NCBI GenBank assembly: GCA_903931645.1
Contig: CAIZDF010000388.1
Span: 1-6,799 of the forward strand
Direction: 5' to 3'
Origin: an uncultured Tolumonas sp.
GTDB taxonomy: Bacteria; Pseudomonadota; Gammaproteobacteria; Enterobacterales; Aeromonadaceae
DNA: 6,799 bases
The notes under the pieces were generated by a model that was given only the letters and a program-made list of their open reading frames with translations, was not told the origin of the DNA and did no database searches. Made by a program: the position numbers and the translations under genes. This document shows, piece after piece, positions 1 through 5,840 of this stretch. The number at the start of each line of letters is the position of its first letter. Positions within the stretch are counted from its first letter, which is position 1.

Positions 1-1144
1 GAAAGTGCGCGAAGCTGAGCGTGCTCAAGTAGTTGACCAGTTCCGTGATCAGGAAGGTACTATTGTTACCGGTGTGGTCAAGAAAGTTACTCGTGACAGC
101 GTTATTATCGATTTAGGTAATAATGCGGAAGGTGTGATTTATCGCGAAGACATGTTACCGCGTGAGTCATTCCGCAATGGGGATCGCGTCAGAGGTCTGT
201 TGGCAGCGGTTAAGCCAGAAGCTCGTGGTTCACAACTGTTTGTTAGCCGCACACATCCTGATTTTCTGAAAGAATTATTCCGGATTGAAGTACCTGAAAT
301 CGGTGAAGAAATCATTGAAATCAAAGGTGCTGCTCGTGATCCTGGTTCGCGTGCCAAAATTGCAGTAAAAACAAATGATCGCCGTATCGATCCTGTTGGT
401 GCTTGCGTTGGTATGCGTGGTGCTCGTGTTCAGGCTGTGTCTGGTGAATTAGCGGGTGAGCGAATTGATATCGTATTGTGGGATGATAATCCTGCTCAAT
501 TCGTCATTAATGCTATGGCTCCGGCTGATGTAGCGTCTCTGGTTGTGGATGAAGATAACCACACCATGGATATCGCTGTTATCTCTAGCAACTTGGCTCA
601 GGCCATTGGTCGTAACGGTCAGAACGTCCGTCTTGCTTCTCAGCTTTCCGGCTGGGAATTGAATGTAATGACTGTTGAAGATATGCAGACTAAACATCAG
701 GCAGAAAAAGATCGCATCTTGACTTTGTTCACTCAGGCTCTTGATATTGATGATGATTTTGCCGAGTTGTTGGTTGATGAAGGTTTCTCAACCGTTGAAG
801 AGATCGCTTATGTTCCATTAAGCGAACTGCAACGTATTGAAGATCTTGATGACGAACAAATTGAACAATTGCGTGACCGTGCTAAGCAAGCATTGAGCAC
901 TCAGGCTCTGGCTAAAGAAGAGACCTTAGCAGGTGCTAAACCAGCAGATGATTTGTTGGCATTAGAAGGTATGACGCAGGATCTAGCTTATGAACTGGCT
1001 GCTCGTGGTATACCAACTCTGGAAGATTTGGCTGAACAGGGCATTGATGATCTGAGTGGTATCCCGGAAATGACCGAACAAAAAGCCGGTGAATTGATTA
1101 TGGCAGCTCGTAACATTTGCTGGTTCGGCGAGCAGGCAGAGTAA
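1..1144 (+). CDS. nusA: Transcription termination/antitermination factor NusA, 5'-truncated by window edge
   Basis: NusA binds RNA polymerase and nascent RNA, and modulates pausing, intrinsic termination and antitermination. The reading frame is already open at base 2 (AAA), so GTG at position 5 is an internal valine. By comparison with E. coli NusA (495 aa), roughly 115-120 N-terminal residues, the polymerase-binding domain, lie outside. Counting that valine as residue 1, the visible part holds an S1 domain (about 19-84), a KH1 domain with GMRG at 136-139, a KH2 domain with IGRNGQ at 201-206, and two C-terminal acidic helix-hairpin-helix repeats (about 245-301 and 315-373). It ends in the family-typical NICWFG motif. 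The two acidic repeats are characteristic of proteobacterial NusA, where they contact the polymerase alpha subunit and lambda N. The stop TAA is 16 nt before infB. No frameshift or missing motif is seen. Confidence 0.98.
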   Translation, partial: KVREAERAQVVDQFRDQEGTIVTGVVKKVTRDSVIIDLGNNAEGVIYREDMLPRESFRNGDRVRGLLAAVKPEARGSQLFVSRTHPDFLKELFRIEVPEIGEEIIEIKGAARDPGSRAKIAVKTNDRRIDPVGACVGMRGARVQAVSGELAGERIDIVLWDDNPAQFVINAMAPADVASLVVDEDNHTMDIAVISSNLAQAIGRNGQNVRLASQLSGWELNVMTVEDMQTKHQAEKDRILTLFTQALDIDDDFAELLVDEGFSTVEEIAYVPLSELQRIEDLDDEQIEQLRDRAKQALSTQALAKEETLAGAKPADDLLALEGMTQDLAYELAARGIPTLEDLAEQGIDDLSGIPEMTEQKAGELIMAARNICWFGEQAE

Positions 1145-1160
1145 ACTGCGGAGGTAATGA

Positions 1161-3869
1161 ATGGCCGATTTATCAGTAAAACAACTAGCCATTGAAGTGG
1201 GCACACCGGTTGACCGGTTGGTACAGCAGTTTAAAGATGCTGGTTTGACTAAAGATGCAGATGCAATGGTGTCAGAGCAAGAAAAACAAACTCTGGTTGA
1301 ACATCTGAAAAAACAACATGGTGCTGATGGTGCAGAGCCTAAGCGCATGACGTTGCAGCGCAAGACAAAAAGCACATTGAATGTAGCTGGTGCTGGCGGT
1401 AAAAATAAAGAAGTACAAATTGAAGTCCGTAAGTCAAAAACTTACGTGCATCGTTCTGTAATTGACGAAGCTCAACAGCAGAAAGAAGCGGAAGAAAAGG
1501 CGCGTCAGGAAGCTGAAAAAGCGCGTCAGGAAGAGTTAGCCAAAGCTGAACAAGCGCGTAAGGACGCGGAAGCCAAAGCCCGCAAAGAAGCCGAAGAAAA
1601 AGCGCGCAAAGAAGCTGAGGCCAGAACAGTATCGACAGAATCTGTTGCTGATAATGCAGCAAAATCTCCGGATGAGAAGGCCAAAAAATTGAAAGCTGAG
1701 GCAGATAAACGCGCAGATGATAATGCCAAACGTGAAGCAGAGGCATTACGTAAGAAACAAGAAGAAGAAGCTCAACGTAAAACCGAGCTGGAAGCACAGC
1801 GTATTGCTGAAGAAGCTCGTCGTTTAGCGGTAGAAAATGAAGGCCGCTGGGCTGCGGAAGAAGAAGAACGTCGTCGTAAAGAATTGAACGATGATGTTAG
1901 CGAAGCCGCTTCTTTATTTGTAAAAGAAGCTGAAGCTGAACGTGAACGTCAAGACGAAAGCAAAGGTCGTCGTCGTCCTGGTGTTGCCAAAGCCAAAAAA
2001 TCGCCACATGAAGAAGCGCGTGAAGAACGTAATTCTCGTGCGAGAAAAGGCAAGCGCGCTAAAGTTCATACGCCAAACTCTATGCAGCATGGTTTCCAGA
2101 AACCAGCTCAGCCTGTTAACCGTGATATCGTGGTTGGTGAAACCATCAGTGTCGGTGAATTGGCACAGAAAATGGCTGTAAAAGCGGTTGAAGTGATCAA
2201 AGTGATGATGAAAATGGGCGCTATGGCAACCATTAACCAAATCATCGATCAGGAAACAGCACAGTTGGTAGCGGAAGAGATGGGTCATAAAGTGACTCTG
2301 CGCCGTGAAAATGAACTGGAAGAAGCACTGCTGCAAGATCGTGACTCTACAGCGAAAAGCGAATCTCGTGCTCCTGTTGTTACCATCATGGGTCATGTTG
2401 ACCATGGTAAAACTTCATTGCTGGATTATATCCGTAAAGCAAAAGTTGCTTCAGGCGAAGCGGGTGGTATTACTCAGCATATCGGTGCTTATCATGTTGA
2501 TACCGAAAATGGCAGTATCACTTTCTTAGATACACCAGGTCATGCTGCATTCACCGCAATGCGTGCTCGTGGAGCTCAGGCTACGGATATCGTAGTGCTG
2601 GTTGTGGCTGCTGATGACGGTGTTATGCCGCAAACGGTTGAAGCAATTCAACATGCTAAAGCTGCTGGTGTGCCAATTGTTGTCGCTGTTAACAAGGTTG
2701 ATAAACCTGACTCTGATCCAGATCGCGTGATGAACGAATTGACTCGTTACAGCGTTATCCCAGAAGAGTGGGGTGGTGAGAACCAGTTCGTTAAAGTATC
2801 TGCGAAAAGCGGTGAAGGTATTGACGATCTGCTGAATTCTATCCTGTTGCAGTCTGAAGTTCTGGAATTAACCGCTGTTCGTGATGCGATGGCGAGTGGT
2901 GTGGTTATCGAATCTCGTCTGGATAAAGGTCGTGGTCCGGTTGCTACCATTCTGGTTCAGGAAGGTACTCTGCGCCAAGGCGATATCGTGTTATGTGGTC
3001 TGGAATATGGCCGTGTGCGTGCGATGCGTGATGAAATGGGTCGCAGTGTTGATTCAGTTGGTCCGTCTATCCCAGTTGAAGTATTGGGTCTGTCCGGTGT
3101 GCCTTCTGCTGGTGATGAAGTTACTGTTGTGCGTGATGAGAAAAAAGCGCGTGAAGTGGCTCTTTACCGTCAGGGTAAATTCCGCGATATCAAACTTGCT
3201 CGTCAGCAGAAATCTAAACTGGAGAACATGTTCTCCAACATGACGGAAGGTGAAGTTTCTGAGCTGAATGTTGTACTGAAAGCTGACGTACAAGGTTCTG
3301 TAGAAGCGATTGCGGATTCTCTGAATAAACTGTCCACCGACGAAGTGAAAGTTAAGATCATTGGTTCTGGCGTGGGTGGTATTACAGAAACTGATGCGAC
3401 GCTGGCTGCAGCTTCCAATGCTATCGTACTGGGCTTCAACGTTCGTGCGGATGCTTCTGCTCGTAAGATTATCGAGTCAGAAAATATCGATCTGCGTTAC
3501 TACTCTGTAATTTACGATTTGATCGATGAAGTGCGTCAAGCAATGAGCGGTATGCTGGCGCCGGAATACAAACAACAGATCATTGGTCTGGCTGAAGTTC
3601 GTGATGTATTCCGTTCACCTAAGTTTGGCGCAGTTGCTGGTTGTATGGTGACTGAAGGTACTGTTAAACGTAACAACCCGATTCGTGTGTTGCGTGATAA
3701 CGTGGTTATCTATGAAGGTGAGCTGGAATCTCTGCGCCGCTTCAAAGATGACGTACCTGAAGTTAAAAACGGTTACGAGTGTGGTATCGCAGTTAAGAAC
3801 TACAATGATGTGCGTCCTGGTGACCAGATCGAAGTTTACGAAATTGTCGAAATTCAGCGTACGCTGTAA
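1161..3869 (+). CDS. infB: Translation initiation factor IF-2
   Basis: IF2 is the GTPase that brings fMet-tRNA to the 30S P site and promotes 50S joining. The 902-aa product (E. coli 890) starts with an IF2 N-terminal subdomain (1-52), followed by a charged Ala/Glu/Lys/Arg-rich linker (about 105-300) and a second IF2_N-type domain (about 320-380). The G domain has GHVDHGKT at 411-418 (G1), DTPGH at 457-461 (G3), NKVD at 511-514 (G4) and SAKSG at 547-551 (G5). Domains II and III and the initiator-tRNA-binding C2 domain follow, ending EIQRTL. ATG 1161 is supported by GGAGGT at 1150-1155, 5 nt upstream; an out-of-frame ATG at 1157 is ignored. The E. coli internal starts for the shorter isoforms (Val158 GTG, Met165 ATG) are not preserved: codon 157 is GTA, and no in-frame ATG or GTG occurs between V96 and M308. 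Confidence 0.99.
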   Translation: MADLSVKQLAIEVGTPVDRLVQQFKDAGLTKDADAMVSEQEKQTLVEHLKKQHGADGAEPKRMTLQRKTKSTLNVAGAGGKNKEVQIEVRKSKTYVHRSVIDEAQQQKEAEEKARQEAEKARQEELAKAEQARKDAEAKARKEAEEKARKEAEARTVSTESVADNAAKSPDEKAKKLKAEADKRADDNAKREAEALRKKQEEEAQRKTELEAQRIAEEARRLAVENEGRWAAEEEERRRKELNDDVSEAASLFVKEAEAERERQDESKGRRRPGVAKAKKSPHEEAREERNSRARKGKRAKVHTPNSMQHGFQKPAQPVNRDIVVGETISVGELAQKMAVKAVEVIKVMMKMGAMATINQIIDQETAQLVAEEMGHKVTLRRENELEEALLQDRDSTAKSESRAPVVTIMGHVDHGKTSLLDYIRKAKVASGEAGGITQHIGAYHVDTENGSITFLDTPGHAAFTAMRARGAQATDIVVLVVAADDGVMPQTVEAIQHAKAAGVPIVVAVNKVDKPDSDPDRVMNELTRYSVIPEEWGGENQFVKVSAKSGEGIDDLLNSILLQSEVLELTAVRDAMASGVVIESRLDKGRGPVATILVQEGTLRQGDIVLCGLEYGRVRAMRDEMGRSVDSVGPSIPVEVLGLSGVPSAGDEVTVVRDEKKAREVALYRQGKFRDIKLARQQKSKLENMFSNMTEGEVSELNVVLKADVQGSVEAIADSLNKLSTDEVKVKIIGSGVGGITETDATLAAASNAIVLGFNVRADASARKIIESENIDLRYYSVIYDLIDEVRQAMSGMLAPEYKQQIIGLAEVRDVFRSPKFGAVAGCMVTEGTVKRNNPIRVLRDNVVIYEGELESLRRFKDDVPEVKNGYECGIAVKNYNDVRPGDQIEVYEIVEIQRTL
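1491..1619 (+). repeat. Degenerate 8-residue repeats in the IF2 charged linker
   Basis: Within infB, codons 111-153 encode about five imperfect copies of a roughly eight-residue unit of the form E-E-K-A-R-K/Q-E-A. The copies are partly visible at DNA level as recurring GCGCGTCAGGAAG and GCGCAAAGAAG blocks. The composition predicts a long solvent-exposed helix or coiled coil linking the N-terminal subdomain to the GTPase core. Length variation in this linker is usual among gammaproteobacterial IF2 proteins and probably arises by repeat slippage. Confidence 0.75.
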
Positions 3870-3875
3870 TCGTTT

Positions 3876-3897
3876 ACGGGGGAATTTATTCCCCCGT
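3876..3897 (+). other. Perfect hairpin in the infB-rbfA gap (attenuator or processing site)
   Basis: Bases 3876-3884 (ACGGGGGAA) pair without mismatch with 3889-3897 (TTCCCCCGT) around a TTTA loop, giving a 9-bp stem with six G-C pairs. Only TTTA follows, so it lacks the T-tract of a true intrinsic terminator and most transcription should pass through. It starts 6 nt after the infB stop and ends 7 nt before the rbfA Shine-Dalgarno. It could be a partial attenuator, an RNase cleavage site, or a 3' barrier protecting the nusA-infB message. Confidence 0.7.
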
Positions 3898-3914
3898 TTA
3901 CTCTGGAGTTGAAA

Positions 3915-4319
3915 ATGGCAAAAGAGTTTGGACGCGCAGATCGGGTTTCACAACAGATCCAACGTGAAATAGCCGTAATTTTACAGCGCGAAATAAAAGA
4001 TCCTCGTGTTGGAATGGCGACGGTTTCTGATGTTGAATTGACGCGTGACCTGCAGCATGCCAAAGTTTTTGTAACGTTCTTTTTGAACGAAGAAGATAAC
4101 ATTGAGGCAGGCATCAAAGTGCTGAATGATGCTTCAGGTTATATTCGTATTTTGTTGGGTAAAGCGATGAAACTGCGCGTTGTGCCAGAAATTCGCTTTG
4201 TCTATGACAAAACGCTGGTTGAAGGGATGCGAATCTCCAACCTGATTACTAATACCGTTCGTGATGATCAGCTTCGCCGTGGCGAATCGACCGATCTGAG
4301 CGAGGAGGATCGTGATTAA
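3915..4319 (+). CDS. rbfA: 30S ribosome-binding factor RbfA
   Basis: RbfA is a small KH-like protein that binds the immature 30S subunit near the 5' end (helix 1 region) of 16S rRNA. It supports late maturation and cold adaptation. The product has 134 aa (E. coli 133) and begins [11 protein letters not shown], matching the family start. The KH-type fold with the family's interrupted helix falls around [14 protein letters not shown], followed by the conserved VPEIRFVYD and [11 protein letters not shown] segments and an acidic, charged tail. ATG 3915 is preferred because GGAG at 3905-3908 sits 6 nt upstream and because the N-terminus aligns with known RbfA. A TTG at 3909 in the same frame lies too close to that Shine-Dalgarno. 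The 3' end of the gene carries the ribosome-binding site of truB. Confidence 0.98.
   Translation: MAKEFGRADRVSQQIQREIAVILQREIKDPRVGMATVSDVELTRDLQHAKVFVTFFLNEEDNIEAGIKVLNDASGYIRILLGKAMKLRVVPEIRFVYDKTLVEGMRISNLITNTVRDDQLRRGESTDLSEEDRD
4303..4308 (+). promoter_or_regulatory. Distant truB Shine-Dalgarno inside rbfA, partly in a hairpin
   Basis: AGGAGG at 4303-4308, within the last codons of rbfA, is the only strong ribosome-binding site before truB. Its end is 13 nt from ATG 4322, longer than usual. Its last two G residues can pair in a small stem, 4292-4297 (CGATCT) with 4307-4312 (GGATCG, including one G-U). Ribosomes finishing rbfA (stop 4317-4319) would open this stem and end 2 nt from the truB start, so translational coupling is the likely mode. 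Coupling is inference; the sites themselves are visible. Confidence 0.65.
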
Positions 4320-4321
4320 AG

Positions 4322-5296
4322 ATGTCTCGACGACGTCGCTTCAAGGGTCGTGATGTACACGGCATTATACTGCTGGATAAACCAAGCGGTATCACTTCGA
4401 ATGATGCGCTGCAACAAGTAAAGCGTATCTATAACGCAGCCAAAGCTGGTCACACTGGTGCTTTAGATCCACTGGCCACTGGGATGCTGCCTATCTGTTT
4501 TGGTGAGGCCACCAAATTTTCCCAATTTCTGCTGGATGCTGACAAACGTTATTGCGTAACTGCACGTTTAGGTGTTCGGACAGACACCAGTGATTCTGAA
4601 GGTTCTGTTGTCTCAGTTCGTCCGGTAAGCGTAACTGAATCTCAATTATCATTGGCGTTAGATAAATTCCGCGGCGATATCTTACAGGTGCCATCGATGT
4701 TTTCAGCATTGAAACATCAGGGGCGCCCACTGTATGAATATGCTCGTGAAGGAATAGAGATTGAGCGTGAAGCACGTCCTATCTCTATTTATTCGTTGGA
4801 ATTGCTCGATTTCTCTGATGATACAATTTCGTTGGAAGTGCATTGCTCTAAAGGCACTTATATTCGTTCACTAGTCGACGATTTAGGCGAGCTGTTAGGC
4901 TGTGGGGCACATGTTATTCAGTTACGTCGTACTCAAGTTGCGAAATATCCGAATGACAAAATGCTCAGCCTTGAAAAACTAAATGAAATTCTGGATGAAT
5001 GCCGTGAACAGGGTATTCCACCACGCGAGAAATTGGACTATTACTTATTGCCAATGGATAGCGCAGTGAGCAATCTGCCAGAAGTGAACATGTCATCCAT
5101 GCTGGCTGCCTATGTAACACAAGGGCAGGCGGTGATGGTGCCACACGCATTAACCGAAGGTTTTGTTCGCATGACTGTTGGTCCGGAAGCGGAATTTATT
5201 GGTGTGGGTGAAATTGACGAAGACGGTAAAGTTGCGCCACGTCGTCTCGTTCGCATCGGTGGCGATATACCAGATGCGGATGATCAAGCTGAGTAG
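4322..5296 (+). CDS. truB: tRNA pseudouridine(55) synthase TruB
   Basis: TruB isomerises U55 in the T-loop of nearly all elongator tRNAs to pseudouridine and also acts as a tRNA-folding chaperone. The 324-aa product (E. coli 314) has the motif [12 protein letters not shown], with catalytic aspartate D49 (E. coli D48). It also has the active-site Y77 in DKRY (E. coli Y76), PSMFSALK at 124-131, and R182 in KGTYIR (E. coli R181). A C-terminal PUA-like domain follows (about 250-315), ending [18 protein letters not shown] 4322 is the first possible start: an in-frame TGA lies at 4313-4315, and MSRRRR resembles the E. coli N-terminus. The gap from rbfA is 2 nt. The stop TAG directly precedes the rpsO promoter. 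All catalytic residues are present. Confidence 0.98.
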   Translation: MSRRRRFKGRDVHGIILLDKPSGITSNDALQQVKRIYNAAKAGHTGALDPLATGMLPICFGEATKFSQFLLDADKRYCVTARLGVRTDTSDSEGSVVSVRPVSVTESQLSLALDKFRGDILQVPSMFSALKHQGRPLYEYAREGIEIEREARPISIYSLELLDFSDDTISLEVHCSKGTYIRSLVDDLGELLGCGAHVIQLRRTQVAKYPNDKMLSLEKLNEILDECREQGIPPREKLDYYLLPMDSAVSNLPEVNMSSMLAAYVTQGQAVMVPHALTEGFVRMTVGPEAEFIGVGEIDEDGKVAPRRLVRIGGDIPDADDQAE

Positions 5297-5297
5297 C

Positions 5298-5325
5298 TTG
5301 TCTGTTATTACAGCTGTGCTAGAAT
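5298..5325 (+). promoter_or_regulatory. Internal promoter for rpsO (extended -10)
   Basis: A -35-like TTGTCT (5298-5303) and a -10 TAGAAT (5320-5325) are 16 nt apart. The -10 is preceded by TGC at 5317-5319, an extended -10 element. The -35 box begins one base after the truB stop codon. The expected start point is near 5332, giving a leader of about 58 nt. The bases after the -10 (GCGCAGC) are GC-rich, as in stringently controlled ribosomal promoters. E. coli has an rpsO promoter at the same place. Confidence 0.72.
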
Positions 5326-5336
5326 GCGCAGCTTCT

Positions 5337-5399
5337 CTGTGGGCTGAATTAGTGATCGGCTCACAGTCCATTAAACTCAGGAGTACACTATGTCACTAA
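5337..5399 (+). promoter_or_regulatory. S15 autoregulatory operator: H-type pseudoknot over the rpsO start
   Basis: Stem 1 pairs 5337-5347 with 5356-5366: 11 consecutive pairs, including G-U at 5342/5361 and U-G at 5345/5358. The 8-nt loop 5348-5355 contains TTAGTGA (5349-5355), the exact reverse complement of TCACTAA at 5393-5399, which is codons 2-4 plus the first base of codon... 2 through part of 4 of rpsO. This gives a 7-bp stem 2, a one-adenine crossing loop (5348), direct junction of the stems at 5355/5356, and a 26-nt loop holding the Shine-Dalgarno AGGAG (5379-5383) and the ATG. This is the layout known for E. coli rpsO, where S15 stabilises the pseudoknot and traps the 30S subunit on the mRNA. 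The G-U/G-C step recognised by S15 is present at 5342-5343/5360-5361. Confidence 0.85.
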
Positions 5400-5659
5400 A
5401 TGCTGAAACTAAAGCCAAGATCGTTGCTGATTTCTCTCGCGGTACCAATGACACTGGTTCACCAGAAGTTCAGGTTGCCCTGTTGACTGCTCAGATCAAC
5501 CATCTGCAAGGCCATTTCTCAGTACATTCTAAAGATCACCATGGCCGTCGTGGTCTGCTGCGTATGGTTTCTCAGCGTCGTAAATTGCTGGACTACCTGA
5601 AACGCAAAGATGATGCTCGTTACAAAGATCTGATTTCTAAACTGGGTCTGCGTCGCTAA
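5390..5659 (+). CDS. rpsO: 30S ribosomal protein S15
   Basis: S15 is a primary binding protein of the 16S rRNA central domain. It binds the h20-h21-h22 junction and forms bridge B4 with the 50S subunit. The product has the family's exact length of 89 aa and conserved blocks [41 protein letters not shown] and a GLRR terminus. ATG 5390 has AGGAG 6 nt upstream (5379-5383). The helix 2-3 loop reads DHHGRRG where E. coli has DHHSRRG. Gly52 (51 without Met) replaces a serine that, with His42 and Asp49 (both retained), contacts the rRNA G-U/G-C motif. Expression is probably driven both by readthrough from truB and by the promoter at 5298-5325, with translational feedback through the leader pseudoknot. 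A strong terminator follows 21 nt after the stop. Confidence 0.99.
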   Translation: MSLNAETKAKIVADFSRGTNDTGSPEVQVALLTAQINHLQGHFSVHSKDHHGRRGLLRMVSQRRKLLDYLKRKDDARYKDLISKLGLRR

Positions 5660-5680
5660 TTCATTCTTAGTGATTACAAA

Positions 5681-5712
5681 CAAAAGGAGGCTTATGCCTC
5701 CTTTTGTTTTTT
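5681..5712 (+). terminator. Intrinsic terminator after rpsO
   Basis: A perfect 12-bp stem pairs 5681-5691 and inner bases with 5696-5706 and neighbours (CAAAAGGAGGC against GCCTCCTTTTG, TTAT loop 5692-5695). It is followed by six T residues (5707-5712). Further A-T pairs can extend the base (5678-5680 with 5707-5709). E. coli has a terminator at the same place that separates a monocistronic rpsO message from rpsO-pnp readthrough. Here pnp is then served by readthrough and by its own promoter. Confidence 0.92.
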
Positions 5713-5739
5713 CGTGACATAAGTGACAATTGCACCAGA

Positions 5740-5797
5740 ATTATATCTGAAGTCGATCTATCCCTGATTACCTATTGTGCTCGCCTTCAGCTATAAT
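5740..5797 (+). other. Long imperfect hairpin before pnp (candidate RNase III site)
   Basis: The arm 5740-5758 pairs antiparallel with 5779-5797 over 19 positions. There are 16 Watson-Crick pairs and three U-C mismatches (5746/5791, 5753/5784, 5757/5780). The blocks are ATTATA/TATAAT, CTGAAG/CTTCAG, CGA/TCG and C/G, around a 20-nt loop. In E. coli an RNase III hairpin in the pnp leader is cut and the cleaved leader is then used by PNPase to repress its own synthesis. The position and shape here fit that role. Function is inferred from position and shape. Confidence 0.6.
5768..5797 (+). promoter_or_regulatory. Candidate pnp promoter
   Basis: A perfect -10 box TATAAT lies at 5792-5797, followed by a GC-rich AAGCGCGC discriminator. 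The best -35 at a permitted distance is weak: TTACCT at 5768-5773, 18 nt away. A start near 5804 would leave a leader of about 37 nt. The same TATAAT is also the distal part of the 3' arm of the 5740-5797 inverted repeat, so it could be a structural match and not a promoter. An alternative upstream pair is GTGACA 5714-5719 with CAGAAT 5736-5741, 16 nt apart. Confidence 0.5.
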
Positions 5798-5840
5798 AAG
5801 CGCGCATTTTGAGCGACGAAATTAATAAAAGGAAATTCAC

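Noticed and set aside
1339..1797. Long minus-strand frame opposite the infB linker (152 codons), and similar ones elsewhere in infB
   Set aside because: It mirrors the repetitive Ala/Glu/Lys codons of infB. The product is low-complexity Leu-rich sequence, with no start context or family resemblance.
3909..3917. Upstream TTG start for rbfA adding two residues (TTG AAA ATG)
   Set aside because: It touches the end of the GGAG Shine-Dalgarno with no spacing, and the family N-terminus MAKEFGR begins at ATG 3915.
5178..5399. 73-codon + strand frame overlapping the truB 3' end and the rpsO leader
   Set aside because: It runs out of frame through truB, across a promoter and a structured leader, into rpsO. 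It has no ribosome-binding site of note and no recognisable motif.
5714..5728. Direct repeat GTGACA at 5714-5719 and 5723-5728, considered as a regulator-binding site
   Set aside because: Only six bases, 9 nt apart, with no recognised binding consensus. One copy may simply be a -35-like element.
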